The position numbers were made by a program, and so were the translations under genes. Below are positions 35,942 to 46,636 of a DNA stretch of 64,000 nt, piece by piece. Position 1 is the first letter of the stretch. Each line of letters opens with the position of its first letter. Source of the stretch: Pseudoalteromonas sp. NC201 (GTDB lineage: Bacteria > Pseudomonadota > Gammaproteobacteria > Enterobacterales > Alteromonadaceae); assembly GCF_002850255.1 (NCBI RefSeq), contig NZ_CP022522.1:3462501-3526500 (forward strand), in the 5' to 3' direction. Under the pieces are notes generated by a model, which saw only the letters and a list, made by a program, of their open reading frames with translations, was not told the DNA's origin and searched no databases.

Positions 35942-37048
35942 TTATGACTTCTCCAATAATGCAATATCTTGTTCTGAAATAACGGGTCCGATACTATCTT
36001 GAATTCTTTCGCTGATCGGATTCTCTTCATGTTCAGTTAAAAAGTTTAATAGGCAGCTACTGTAATTGGTGGTTGCTTTGGCTAAGCGCTTACCATCTTT
36101 GCTCCTCACGAGCACGGTATCTCCAACAGAAAACTCACCTTTTACTTCAGTGATTTCATCGCCACTTAACTGACCCACCACTTGATTTTCGCCTGAGCCA
36201 TAATCGCTATCAACGACCAGCTCACCTTGCTCTGATGCCGTGTGAGTCATCCAATGCACCGCTTCTTGCATCGGTTTATCATAGGCTGTAAATACCGTGC
36301 CTGGATTTTTTCCCGCCAACAATAATTCAAAGGTTGTTTCTTCGAAGCCGTTAACAATATAGGTATCTATACCGTGAGACGTCGCCTTTTCAGCAGCTTC
36401 AATTTTGGTCTTCATACCACCGGTACCAACCTTACTCGTTGGACAACCTGCCATATCGTAGATTTCTTCAGTGATCTCTGTCACCTCAGAGATCAGCTCT
36501 GCATCAGCATGTAAATTAGGATTTTTGTTATATAAACCACTGACATCGGAGCAAATAATTAGCCCATCTGCATCTGCAGCCCCCGCTACCATTGCAGACA
36601 AATTATCGTTATCACCCACCTTCAGATCGTCTGTGGTCACGGTGTCATTTTCATTGATAATAGGCAGTATTCCATGATCGAGTAAAGTGAATATTGTTTC
36701 ACGAATACTGGTATATCTTTCCCTGTCACGCAGGTCGCCGTGAGTCAGCAATATCTGCGCCGACGGGAAGTCAAAGAAACGGTCCCACGTAGCCATCATC
36801 TCAGTTTGGCCAGCTGCCGCCATCGCTTTTTTCACCGCAATGCTCGGCTGCTCTGAATTAGGAAATAAGTGCGACCCTGCTGCGACTGAACCTGAAGAGA
36901 CGAGGATCACCTCGATACCTCGGGCTCGACAACGCACGATGAATTGCGCGATGCTGAGTAAATAGCGGGATCGACACCCATCTTGCTCTGGCGCGATCAA
37001 CGCACTCCCGATCTTGATTACTATACGTTTTGACTGTTTCATCGACAT
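35942..37048 (-). CDS. proB: glutamate 5-kinase ProB
   Basis: The first enzyme of proline synthesis, about 368 residues: an amino-acid kinase domain (RIVIKIGSALI at the N-terminus, ENDTV at ~145, GTGGMKTKIEAA at ~215) followed by a C-terminal PUA domain (~280-368). ATG at 37048 is chosen because AGGA lies 4 nt upstream; ATG at 37042 is possible. Proline is also an osmolyte in marine bacteria. Normally feedback-inhibited by proline. Confidence 0.95.
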   Translation of the reverse strand: MSMKQSKRIVIKIGSALIAPEQDGCRSRYLLSIAQFIVRCRARGIEVILVSSGSVAAGSHLFPNSEQPSIAVKKAMAAAGQTEMMATWDRFFDFPSAQILLTHGDLRDRERYTSIRETIFTLLDHGILPIINENDTVTTDDLKVGDNDNLSAMVAGAADADGLIICSDVSGLYNKNPNLHADAELISEVTEITEEIYDMAGCPTSKVGTGGMKTKIEAAEKATSHGIDTYIVNGFEETTFELLLAGKNPGTVFTAYDKPMQEAVHWMTHTASEQGELVVDSDYGSGENQVVGQLSGDEITEVKGEFSVGDTVLVRSKDGKRLAKATTNYSSCLLNFLTEHEENPISERIQDSIGPVISEQDIALLEKS

Positions 37049-37613
37049 AAATTCCTGCATTAAATTAACCACCCACTCACGAGTTGGTACTCCAAATATC
37101 TCCTATTAGAAGACAACAGAAAGCGCAATGCATCGACCAAAAAGTCGGCAAATAGATAAAACAAACAGACGTGCGGCGGCGAAGACCTTAGTCCCATCAT
37201 GTCGCCACACATGCTAAACCCAGACACAGCAACAATCGTTAACTGGCTGACATTTCACTAATAGAAGATTGATTGTGACATCAAGTACTTAACCTTTGAT
37301 GTCGAGCCGTTTCCAACAGGGCCACCATGGTTTGGTGCGGCCGGAAAGGCTATACCGCAATGAATAATTGCGTAATGAGTAGATTGTGAATGACGGCGCG
37401 ATTTACTCCACGCCTTGAACGTTTATTACCTTAACGTAAGCAAGGGTAAGATTGCAACCCTATCCCATGTTAATTATTTATGACCACCATAAATCAATTT
37501 TATAATACCTTATTTTCAGTAATTTATTCACTTTACCCTCATTCGCGCTGTGTTATAACTGGATGCTAGCTATACTGATAAAAATGTTGGGATAATCCAA
37601 CCGGGGAGAATCT
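37049..37613. other. long gene-free gap between divergent proB and antiporter genes
   Basis: 565 bp with no convincing open frame. Parts are richer in G+C than most intergenic DNA nearby (about 37170-37400). It holds a short stem GACATCAA/TTGATGTC (37277-37303) and a stronger nested hairpin (37306-37350), annotated separately. Promoters for both divergent genes must lie here but none is clear. Confidence 0.5.
37306..37350. ncRNA. candidate structured RNA or palindromic element
   Basis: GCC-g-TTTCC (37306-37314) pairs with GGAAA-GGC (37343-37350), enclosing a second helix in which GGCC pairs with GGCC (37320-37323/37339-37342) and ACCA with TGGT (37324-37327/37333-37336). The two-tier helix has one bulged G and a GC bulge. 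It could be a leader structure, a small RNA or a REP-like palindrome; the strand is undecided. Confidence 0.35.
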
Positions 37614-39485
37614 ATGTCAGCAATCTACATTGCAGGTATTGCAGTATGTTCTGTAATAGCACAATGGCTTGCTTGGGCCTTTAAGGTTCCAGCAATTTTG
37701 TTTTTACTTCTTATAGGTCTTGCTTTGGGGCCATTTAGTGGCACGCTGGACCCAGATGCCTTACTCGGGGATTTACTCTTTCCCGTCGTCTCACTTTCCG
37801 TTGCTGTAATCCTCTTTGAAGGTTCACTAACCCTGCATTTTAAAGAACTCAAAGGAATTGGTAAGGTTGTACGGAATCTTTGTTCTATCGGGATGTTGGC
37901 AACCTTTGCGGTGATAGCAACGACCGCAATTTTTGTGCTGGAGCTTAACTGGCAAGTTGCCGCTGTTTTGGGCGCAGTACTTGTCGTGACTGGTCCAACA
38001 GTTATTGCCCCGATGCTGAACGCCATGCGCCCAGACAAAGACATAGACCGTATTTTACGTTGGGAAGGTATAGTCATAGACCCAATTGGTGCACTCTTTG
38101 CGGTACTCGTATTTGAAGCCGTCTCTTTAGTTGGTGGCGAAGGTATCTTCAGTCATACCCTGTGGGCGCTCGTATCAACACTTGGTGTGGGGATAAGTAT
38201 TGGCGTCGCATCAGGTTACCTTACCACTTACCTAATAAGAAAAGAGTGGCTTCCTTTCGAGCTTCACAAGTTCGCCATTTTAGCGCTAGTGTTGTTTAGC
38301 TTTACGCTATCGAATCATCTGAGCCATGAGTCGGGTTTACTAGCCGTGACTATCTTTGGTATTTGGCTCGCTAACCAAGATGACTTGGAAATAGACTCAG
38401 TGTTAGAATTTAAAGAAGATCTCTCAATGATCCTGATTTCGAGCTTATTTATCTTACTCGCGGCACGACTCAAGTTAGAAGATTTAATGCTGTTAGACAC
38501 TGACGTCTTTATCTTTCTAGCTGTAGTATTATTTATTGCTCGACCACTGTCGATATTCTTATCGACGTTCAATACAGACTTACCGATAAAGTCTCGTATT
38601 CTGTTAAGTTGGATAGCTCCTCGAGGTATTGTTGCTGCAGCGGTAGGCTCAGTTTTTGCGTTGAGTATGACCAAATCACAGATAGCAGATGCGGATAAAA
38701 TGGTGCCGCTTATCTTCACCGTCATCATTGTCACCGTGGTACTACAAAGCCTAACGGCAACGCCTTTCGCACGTCTTTTAGGAGTGCGTCAACCAAAGCC
38801 CAATACCTTACTTATCATTGGAGCAAACCATGTAGCTAGAGCAGTAGCTAAAGGCTTAAAAGACCAAAATATTGATGTTTATCTCTCCGATCCCGCATGG
38901 GAAAACTGCAAGATGGCGAGAATGGACGGATTGCCTTGTTACTATGGTAACCCACAGTCGGAACATGCAGAGCGTTACCTCCCGTTGACCAGCTTAAAGT
39001 CAGTGCTAGCGCTTTCACCTAACCGTCATCACAACGCTTTGGGTGTACAATACTTTTCTCATTTACTTGGTGATCAATGTGTTTATTCGCTCAAATCATC
39101 CACTAACCACGCCAAGTCGAACAAAGATAGCGCCACTTTCCTTTCTCGCCAAATCTTGTTTGGCGACGAAGGTAATTACGCCAAGCTAAGTAGCATGATG
39201 GCAAAGGGCGGCAAAGTGAGCGTAACGCGGATCTCAGAAGAATTTAAATGGGAACAGTATAAAGAGGTTAACAGTGAAGCAATCCCGCTGTTTGTACTCA
39301 CAGAGCAGAACAAAGATGAGGAACCCATCTTGATCCGCCCATTTACCTCTGACATGAAAAAGCTTCCAGAAGAAGGCGACCGCATATTGGCGTTGCAACC
39401 GCCTAAGTTAACGGTGCTTAAAGATCCAAATGTGAATAAAGAAAGCCAAATTGGTGCAAAGCTTAGCAGCCAGCAAATTACTTAA
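37614..39485 (+). CDS. Na+/H+ (or K+/H+) antiporter with TrkA-type C-terminal domain
   Basis: A 623-residue monovalent cation/proton antiporter. Residues ~1-395 hold about twelve membrane helices, with a buried GPTVIAPML (~123-131) and DPIGALFAV (~152-160) typical of CPA1/NhaP-type carriers. Residues ~400-530 form a cytoplasmic Rossmann-like TrkA-N domain (TLLIIGANHVARAVAKGL), likely a nucleotide or ligand sensor. GGGGAG lies 6 nt before the ATG. In a marine bacterium it probably serves pH and sodium homeostasis. The ion is not fixed by sequence. Confidence 0.85.
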   Translation: MSAIYIAGIAVCSVIAQWLAWAFKVPAILFLLLIGLALGPFSGTLDPDALLGDLLFPVVSLSVAVILFEGSLTLHFKELKGIGKVVRNLCSIGMLATFAVIATTAIFVLELNWQVAAVLGAVLVVTGPTVIAPMLNAMRPDKDIDRILRWEGIVIDPIGALFAVLVFEAVSLVGGEGIFSHTLWALVSTLGVGISIGVASGYLTTYLIRKEWLPFELHKFAILALVLFSFTLSNHLSHESGLLAVTIFGIWLANQDDLEIDSVLEFKEDLSMILISSLFILLAARLKLEDLMLLDTDVFIFLAVVLFIARPLSIFLSTFNTDLPIKSRILLSWIAPRGIVAAAVGSVFALSMTKSQIADADKMVPLIFTVIIVTVVLQSLTATPFARLLGVRQPKPNTLLIIGANHVARAVAKGLKDQNIDVYLSDPAWENCKMARMDGLPCYYGNPQSEHAERYLPLTSLKSVLALSPNRHHNALGVQYFSHLLGDQCVYSLKSSTNHAKSNKDSATFLSRQILFGDEGNYAKLSSMMAKGGKVSVTRISEEFKWEQYKEVNSEAIPLFVLTEQNKDEEPILIRPFTSDMKKLPEEGDRILALQPPKLTVLKDPNVNKESQIGAKLSSQQIT

Positions 39486-39540
39486 CCTGAGATTTGGATA
39501 AGAAATAAGCTAACTTTACGAGCTTTATTTAGAAACAAGC

Positions 39541-39568
39541 AAAGCGGCGTCACTTACGCCGCTTTTAC
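39541..39568 (+). terminator. antiporter terminator
   Basis: AAAGCGGCGT (39541-39550) and ACGCCGCTTT (39556-39565) form a perfect 10-bp stem with a 5-nt loop and a short T run after it. It lies 55 nt past the stop. Confidence 0.8.
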
Positions 39569-39633
39569 TTTGCACTCAAAACCTGCTGAAGTAATATCTA
39601 TTGATCCAACGGAGTTAACCTGAGCCTCAGGTA

Positions 39634-39829
39634 ATACAACCTGAACTCGGGATAAGAAGTAAGTTAATCCACTAAAATCAAAAGCGTAGTGTCACTCTAG
39701 CCAGAAGTTATTTCTTAATACAAGGCAAATTTGTGCGCCAATAGCTGGCCTATTGCAAGCAAATTTAACGCAGTAGTAAGGGATAGCAGCTGCTAGAGAA
39801 CAAGTTGTTATCCCGAGTTCAGGTTATAT
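39634..39829. mobile_element. MITE-like element with 18-bp terminal inverted repeats
   Basis: AACCTGAACTCGGGATAA (39638-39655) is the exact reverse complement of 39808-39825. Pairing extends to 22 positions with one mismatch, bounding a non-coding element of about 196 bp. Inside are a hairpin (CAATAG/CTATTG near 39739-39755) and a direct repeat of GCAAATTT. No transposase is encoded. The right terminus supplies the motX stop codon. A neighbouring palindrome ACCTGA-GCC-TCAGGT (39618-39632) resembles the element's end. Confidence 0.65.
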
Positions 39830-40462
39830 AGGCAATCTCGCACGCTTGACCACGCTATCAGGCATTTTGTTTGCCAGTTGACCTAGTGCTACCTGAATCC
39901 GCTTATGTAGCTTTTTATCTGCAACTGCGGAATGGAACAGCCATCGATAGGCGTCTTCATAATCTCTTGGGCTACCGTGGCCTTGATTAAACACATCTAC
40001 GAGTCTTAATTGAGCGTTTAAGTTGCCAAGTGCTGCTGCCTCTCTCAGATAGGTTACCGCCATCGCTTTATCTTCTTGCACTAACTGGCCAACATCATAG
40101 TAGCGACCTAATTGTTCAAGCGCCGCGGCAAGGCCCTGCTCTGCTGCCCTTTTCATATAATAAAGGCCGAGCTCAACATCTCTGTCTACACACACGGCAT
40201 AAGCTAACATGTCACCATAAAGAAACTGATACGAAGGCAGCGCCATGATCTCAGCACGCGCTTCAATATCTTTAACCAGCTGGCACTCATCCGCTTTAAC
40301 CCGAGCAAGGTGTTGATTTTTTTCAATGAGCGCTAGTAGCTCTTGCTGTGTATACAAAGGCACAGCTTCGATAGCCTCTTCGGCAGATACTTTGCTCTGT
40401 ATACTGAGACTTAAGGAAACACTCAATGCTGAAGCTGCAAAATAACGAAGTAAGTAATTCAT
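39824..40462 (-). CDS. motX: polar flagellar motor T-ring protein MotX
   Basis: A 212-residue secreted protein with Sel1-like repeats. A signal peptide ends near KVSA (~27). The segment KADECQLVKDIEARAEIMALPSYQFLYGDMLAYAVCVDRDVELGLYYM (in parts over ~56-104) and the repeat ALEQLGRYYDVG match Vibrio MotX, which with MotY anchors the PomAB sodium stator. Two conserved cysteines (in DECQ and AVCV) are present. It lies downstream of purA, as in V. cholerae. Its TAA stop falls inside the terminal repeat of the adjoining MITE-like element. Confidence 0.88.
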   Translation of the reverse strand: MNYLLRYFAASALSVSLSLSIQSKVSAEEAIEAVPLYTQQELLALIEKNQHLARVKADECQLVKDIEARAEIMALPSYQFLYGDMLAYAVCVDRDVELGLYYMKRAAEQGLAAALEQLGRYYDVGQLVQEDKAMAVTYLREAAALGNLNAQLRLVDVFNQGHGSPRDYEDAYRWLFHSAVADKKLHKRIQVALGQLANKMPDSVVKRARLPI

Positions 40463-40656
40463 CGAAGACCCATCAAAGTAAAGCTGATTGTTTAACTATA
40501 GCAGGCTGCAAAGGCAAATTACTTGCTCTGCAGCAACATCGACACTCAAATTTGATTAAGCATTATTTACGCCAAAGCGAAGTCTAATTTTATCATATGA
40601 GCAAAAATTCACTTACTTATCGGCAGGAAGACAAAAACTTGTAGGGTAATAGACAC

Positions 40657-40683
40657 AAAAAAAGCTGCCGTAGCAGCTTTTTT
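40657..40683 (-). terminator. purA terminator
   Basis: AAAAGCTGC and GCAGCTTTT pair around a 4-nt loop (centre 40670), extended by A/T runs on both sides. It lies 22 nt past the purA stop and separates purA from motX. Confidence 0.85.
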
Positions 40684-40704
40684 CTTTATCAATCGACAGC
40701 AAGA

Positions 40705-42042
<1,338 letters not shown>

Positions 42043-42280
42043 TTAGGCGCAGATTTTACCAGAAAACCATAGTCGAAATCACCCCAATTTGCCTAATTTT
42101 TCTGCTTTCAATAAGATTGATGATGTAAAACATCAAGGCAAGTTACATAACTTGTTGAAAAGGTGGGTTAATAGCTGAAAATCAAACAACGTATTTTATT
42201 TTTATATCAAAATAGCTGTATTGTTCGGATTAATCGATAACTATCTCTTTGTTATCAAAAGTAAACTTTTATAAAATGTA

Positions 42281-42310
42281 AAAAGCCCAAAGGTTAACCT
42301 TTGGGCTTTT
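42281..42310 (-). terminator. recA terminator
   Basis: AAAAGCCCAAAGG (42281-42293) and CCTTTGGGCTTTT (42298-42310) form a perfect 13-bp stem with a TTAA loop, with T runs on both sides. It lies 50 nt past the recA stop. Confidence 0.9.
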
Positions 42311-42360
42311 TAAAATATAGCTCAAGCTTGCTGGCGAGCCGTTAAACTTGAGTGGTTAGC

Positions 42361-43416
42361 CTATAGCTCTAAATCATCTTCAACTTCAGCAAGGCCTTTA
42401 TCTTCACCCTCTTCAGGCATAATAACCGCTTGCGCTAGGAGCATTTCTCTTAACTTGCCTTCAATTTCATTGGCAATCTCAACATTTTCTTTTAAGAACT
42501 TAATTGAGTTTGCTTTACCTTGGCCAATTTTACTGCCGTTATAGCTAAACCAAGCACCCGCTTTATCAACCAGTTTGTGTTTCACACCTAAGTCTATCAA
42601 CTCACCTTGTTTCGACGTACCTTCACCGTACATGATGATGAACTCAGCTTGCTTAAATGGTGGTGCTACTTTGTTTTTCACAACCTTAACACGAGTTTCG
42701 TTACCAACAACCTCATCACCTTCTTTCACTGAACCGATACGACGAATATCAAGACGTACAGATGCATAGAATTTAAGTGCGTTACCACCAGTTGTGGTTT
42801 CAGGGTTGCCAAACATCACACCAATCTTCATACGAATTTGGTTGATGAAAATACATAATGTGTTCGAGCGTTTGATATTAGCTGTAAGCTTACGCAATGC
42901 TTGTGACATGAGTCGAGCCTGCAAACCAACGTGTGAGTCACCCATATCGCCTTCGATTTCAGCTTTAGGGGTAAGTGCTGCTACCGAGTCAATAACAACC
43001 AAATCAACCGCACCAGAACGAACTAGCATGTCACAAATTTCAAGCGCTTGTTCACCGGTGTCAGGCTGTGATACTAATAACTCATCAACATTAACGCCTA
43101 GCTTTTCGGCATAGATTGGATCGAGTGCGTGTTCAGCATCAACGAACGCACATGTTTTTCCCATTTTTTGCGCTTCTGCAATCGCTTGCAATGTTAGCGT
43201 TGTTTTACCTGATGATTCTGGACCATAGATTTCAACAATACGACCAGTTGGTAAGCCGCCGATACCAAGTGCAATATCCAGACCTAATGAACCCGTTGAG
43301 ATGGCTTCAATATCTAGCGCCTTGTTCTCACCCAGTTTCATGATTGAGCCTTTACCAAACTGACGCTCAATTTGTGATAGTGCTGCGTCTAATGCCTTTT
43401 GCTTGTTATCGTTCAT
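42361..43416 (-). CDS. recA: recombinase RecA
   Basis: A 351-residue strand-exchange protein and SOS co-protease. Walker [10 protein letters not shown] (~66-74), Walker B region [10 protein letters not shown] (~140), loop 2 [20 protein letters not shown] (~203-222) and an acidic C-terminus (EVEDDLEL) are all present. ATG at 43416 is chosen because GGAG lies 6 nt upstream; an in-frame TTG at 43428 overlaps that site. Controlled by a LexA box over its promoter. Confidence 0.98.
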   Translation of the reverse strand: MNDNKQKALDAALSQIERQFGKGSIMKLGENKALDIEAISTGSLGLDIALGIGGLPTGRIVEIYGPESSGKTTLTLQAIAEAQKMGKTCAFVDAEHALDPIYAEKLGVNVDELLVSQPDTGEQALEICDMLVRSGAVDLVVIDSVAALTPKAEIEGDMGDSHVGLQARLMSQALRKLTANIKRSNTLCIFINQIRMKIGVMFGNPETTTGGNALKFYASVRLDIRRIGSVKEGDEVVGNETRVKVVKNKVAPPFKQAEFIIMYGEGTSKQGELIDLGVKHKLVDKAGAWFSYNGSKIGQGKANSIKFLKENVEIANEIEGKLREMLLAQAVIMPEEGEDKGLAEVEDDLEL

Positions 43417-43446
43417 TTGCTTCTCCAATTCAGCGTAATGACACCT

Positions 43447-43474
43447 AGTATACTGTATGAAATTACAGTATCAA
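43447..43474 (-). promoter_or_regulatory. recA promoter
   Basis: On the minus strand, -35 TTGATA (43469-43474), a 16-bp spacer and -10 TATACT (43447-43452). This is the same layout as I recall for the E. coli recA promoter (TTGATA, 16 bp). The LexA box fills the spacer. Confidence 0.85.
43451..43470. promoter_or_regulatory. LexA (SOS) box of recA
   Basis: CTGT (43453-43456), 8 bp, ACAG (43465-43468), flanked by TA on the left and TA on the right, gives a full match to the gammaproteobacterial consensus TACTGT-N8-ACAGTA. It covers the spacer of the recA promoter, so LexA would block RNA polymerase. Confidence 0.92.
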
Positions 43475-43482
43475 GTAGAATT

Positions 43483-43974
43483 TTATGATTTTACCATCGC
43501 TATAGCATTTTTTAATGCAAATTCAATGGCTTGAAGTCTTATTTCGGCCCTATTCCCAGTAAATACTTGGTGAAATGCCTGAACTCTATCACTATTCGCA
43601 ATAGCAAACCATACAGTACCTACGGGCTTATCAACGCTGCCTCCAGTTGGTCCAGCGATACCAGACACAGCAATGGCAACTTCAGCATGAGCTGCCTGCT
43701 GAGCACCTTTGACCATCTCCAAAACCGTTTGCTCACTCACGGCACCAAATTGCGTTAGGGTTTGTTGTGATACTCCCAATAATTCGTGCTTAGCTTGATT
43801 ACTGTATGTCACAAAACAACGTTCGATATAAGCAGAGCTCCCCGGCGTATCTGTTAACGCATAACTCACCCCACCACCTGTACATGACTCTGCGGTAGTG
43901 ATTGTTACGCCGTTATTCGTTAGAATAGCGCCCAATTGTGCCGCATATTCGGCTATCTCTTTGTAGTGCTCCAT
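43483..43974 (-). CDS. pncC: nicotinamide-nucleotide amidohydrolase PncC (CinA C-domain)
   Basis: A 163-residue stand-alone CinA C-terminal domain that deamidates NMN in pyridine nucleotide recycling. Conserved blocks are TTAESCTGGGVSYALTDTPGSS (in parts, ~26-47), VTYSNQAKHELLGV (~55-68) and AIAVSGIAGPTGG (~101-113). It lies upstream of recA and divergent from mutS with a 24-bp gap, a common gammaproteobacterial arrangement. Confidence 0.93.
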   Translation of the reverse strand: MEHYKEIAEYAAQLGAILTNNGVTITTAESCTGGGVSYALTDTPGSSAYIERCFVTYSNQAKHELLGVSQQTLTQFGAVSEQTVLEMVKGAQQAAHAEVAIAVSGIAGPTGGSVDKPVGTVWFAIANSDRVQAFHQVFTGNRAEIRLQAIEFALKNAIAMVKS

Positions 43975-43998
43975 AGGAAAACCTTTTAGGTATCAACA

Positions 43999-46590
43999 AT
44001 GTCGTCAGATCTATATTCAGAACACACTATAAACCAACAAACCCCAATGATGCAGCAATACCTGCGAATTAAAGCTCAGCATCAAGAAATCTTGCTGTTC
44101 TATCGCATGGGCGACTTTTATGAACTCTTCTTTGACGATGCTATCAGAGCGGCGCAGCTTCTCGATATATCTCAAACCTATCGCGGTAAAGCCGGTGGCA
44201 ATCCAATTCCAATGGCAGGTGTTCCCTATCATGCAGTTGAAAACTACTTAGCTCGCTTGGTACAACTGGGTGAATCTGTTGCTATTTGTGAGCAAGTTGG
44301 CGACCCAGCGACCAGTAAAGGTCCTGTAGAACGTAAAGTTGTGCGTATTGTTACTCCAGGTACCGTCACCGACGAAGCACTATTGCAAGAACGCCAAGAT
44401 AATTTACTTGCGGCGGTCTACCAACATCCAAAAAACTTAGGTTATGGCGTTGCCTACCTTGATATTAACTCGGGCCGATTTAATATCGTAGAGCTACAGA
44501 CTGACGAAGCACTTAATTCCACGCTACAGCGCTTGCAGCCCGCAGAATTGTTATATCCAGAATCATTTCAGAACCTTTTAGTGCTAGAAAGCATTAAAGG
44601 CAGTCGTCGCCGTCCAGATTGGGAGTTTGATTTAGACACAGCAAAGCATTTACTTTGTCAGCAGTTTGCAACCCGTGACTTAGTCGGTTTTGGTGTCGAC
44701 AATGCCAATATGGGTTTAATCGCCGCGGGTTGTGTCATGCAATACGTGAAAGACACGCAACGCACTGCATTACCTCATATTCGTGCGATCACGCTAGAAA
44801 AGAATGAGCACGCAGTGATCTTAGATGCCGCGACGCGCAAAAACTTAGAGCTGACACTGAACCTCTCTGGCGGTGTTGAAAACACCTTAGCGCAGATTTT
44901 AGACAAGTCTTCAACGGCCATGGGTTCGCGCTTACTAAAACGCCGCATTCATACGCCCGTGCGCGAACGCAAAGAGCTCAATGCTCGACTCAATGCGATT
45001 GCGAGCCTTATCGAACAACAACTATGCATGGAAGTTTACGATGCACTAAAACACATTGGCGATATTGAACGAGTCGTAGCCCGGTTAGCGTTATTTACCG
45101 CTCGTCCGCGTGATCTAACGCGCTTAAGAAGTGCATTACAAGCGTTACCGCCACTGCATGATATTTTACAAGATGCGACGGATACGAGACTTCAGTCTAT
45201 TATTAGCCATTCACCTGCATTACCTAAGTTACAAGATTTGTTAGAACGAGCGGTTATCGACAATCCCCCTGTTCTCATTCGTGATGGTGGAGTAATAGCA
45301 CAGGGCTACAATGCAGAGCTTGACGAGCTACGCGCATTAAGCGCAGGTGCCACGGATGTTTTAGAAAAACTTGAAGAAAGAGAGCGCGAACGCACAGGGA
45401 TCTCGACATTAAAAATTGGGTATAACCGCGTTCACGGATTTTATATTGAGATCAGCCGGGCCAATTCGCACTTAGTGCCTGCGGAATACATTCGCAGACA
45501 AACACTGAAAAATAACGAACGCTACATTATTCCTGAGCTAAAAGAACATGAAGACAAAGTGCTTGGTAGCCAATCGAAAGCACTAGCACTTGAAAAGCGC
45601 CTATATGAAGAGCTCTTTGAACTCATCGCTCCTTATATTGAACAATTGCAAGTCATGGCTGCAGCGCTTGCCGATCTGGACGTATTAAACACCTTAGCCG
45701 AACGTGCTCAAACACTAGACTATTGCAAGCCCACGCTTACCGAGGGCACTGAAATTGATTTAGTGGATGGTCGCCACCCAGTCGTAGAACAAGTAAGTAA
45801 AGAACCATTCATTGCCAACCCAGTAAAACTCAACGATGAACGTAAAATGCTCATTATTACTGGACCAAATATGGGTGGTAAATCGACCTATATGCGTCAA
45901 ACCGCGTTAATTGTGTTGATGGCGCATATTGGCAGCTATGTACCGGCAAGCGCAGCCACCATCGGAATTGTCGATCGTATTTTTACTCGCATTGGTGCCA
46001 GTGATGACCTTGCCTCTGGGCGCTCAACCTTTATGGTTGAAATGACCGAAACTGCAACCATTTTAAACAATGCAACCGCCCAATCATTAGTGCTAATGGA
46101 CGAAATTGGTCGTGGGACAAGCACCTATGACGGTTTATCACTCGCTTATGCGACAGCGGATTATCTCGCCAGCAAAATTGCAGCAAAAACACTGTTTGCT
46201 ACTCATTATTTTGAGTTAACCGAATTGGCTGAGCAGCAAGCCGGCCTTGTTAATGTGCATTTGGATGCCGTTGAACATAACGATACTATTGCCTTCAAAC
46301 ACACAGTGATGGAAGGGGCTGCAAGTAAGAGTTTTGGTTTACAGGTAGCAAGTCTTGCCGGCGTGCCAAAAGCAGTGATTAAGTTAGCGAAACAGAAACT
46401 CGCTTTGTTAGAGCAACATCAGAGTGTCGTTAGCGATAAGCCTGTTCATGTAGCCGCACCTGTACAGCAGAGCTTAATGCTTGCCAATGAGCCTTCTGAG
46501 GTTGAAGCGCTACTTGCAGATATGGATCCCGATGATATGACACCAAAGCAAGCTCATGCTTTGCTATATCAACTTAAATCTATGCTATAG
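43999..46590 (+). CDS. mutS: DNA mismatch repair protein MutS
   Basis: An 863-residue mismatch sensor. The mismatch-binding [15 protein letters not shown] (Phe-X-Glu, ~34-48) is at the N-terminus. Walker [10 protein letters not shown] (~620-628), Walker [17 protein letters not shown] (~699-714) and the C-terminal dimerisation tail ([18 protein letters not shown] type) are present. Full family length. Divergent from pncC. Confidence 0.98.
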   Translation: MSSDLYSEHTINQQTPMMQQYLRIKAQHQEILLFYRMGDFYELFFDDAIRAAQLLDISQTYRGKAGGNPIPMAGVPYHAVENYLARLVQLGESVAICEQVGDPATSKGPVERKVVRIVTPGTVTDEALLQERQDNLLAAVYQHPKNLGYGVAYLDINSGRFNIVELQTDEALNSTLQRLQPAELLYPESFQNLLVLESIKGSRRRPDWEFDLDTAKHLLCQQFATRDLVGFGVDNANMGLIAAGCVMQYVKDTQRTALPHIRAITLEKNEHAVILDAATRKNLELTLNLSGGVENTLAQILDKSSTAMGSRLLKRRIHTPVRERKELNARLNAIASLIEQQLCMEVYDALKHIGDIERVVARLALFTARPRDLTRLRSALQALPPLHDILQDATDTRLQSIISHSPALPKLQDLLERAVIDNPPVLIRDGGVIAQGYNAELDELRALSAGATDVLEKLEERERERTGISTLKIGYNRVHGFYIEISRANSHLVPAEYIRRQTLKNNERYIIPELKEHEDKVLGSQSKALALEKRLYEELFELIAPYIEQLQVMAAALADLDVLNTLAERAQTLDYCKPTLTEGTEIDLVDGRHPVVEQVSKEPFIANPVKLNDERKMLIITGPNMGGKSTYMRQTALIVLMAHIGSYVPASAATIGIVDRIFTRIGASDDLASGRSTFMVEMTETATILNNATAQSLVLMDEIGRGTSTYDGLSLAYATADYLASKIAAKTLFATHYFELTELAEQQAGLVNVHLDAVEHNDTIAFKHTVMEGAASKSFGLQVASLAGVPKAVIKLAKQKLALLEQHQSVVSDKPVHVAAPVQQSLMLANEPSEVEALLADMDPDDMTPKQAHALLYQLKSML

Positions 46591-46595
46591 AAAGT

Positions 46596-46620
46596 AAAAA
46601 GCGGCCAAAAGCCGCTTTTT
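46596..46620. terminator. bidirectional terminator between mutS and fadL
   Basis: AAAAAGCGGC (46596-46605) and GCCGCTTTTT (46611-46620) form a perfect 10-bp stem around CAAAA, with T runs on both strands. It serves convergent mutS and fadL-like genes. Confidence 0.9.
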
Positions 46621-46636
46621 TAATGTTCTCTCATAA

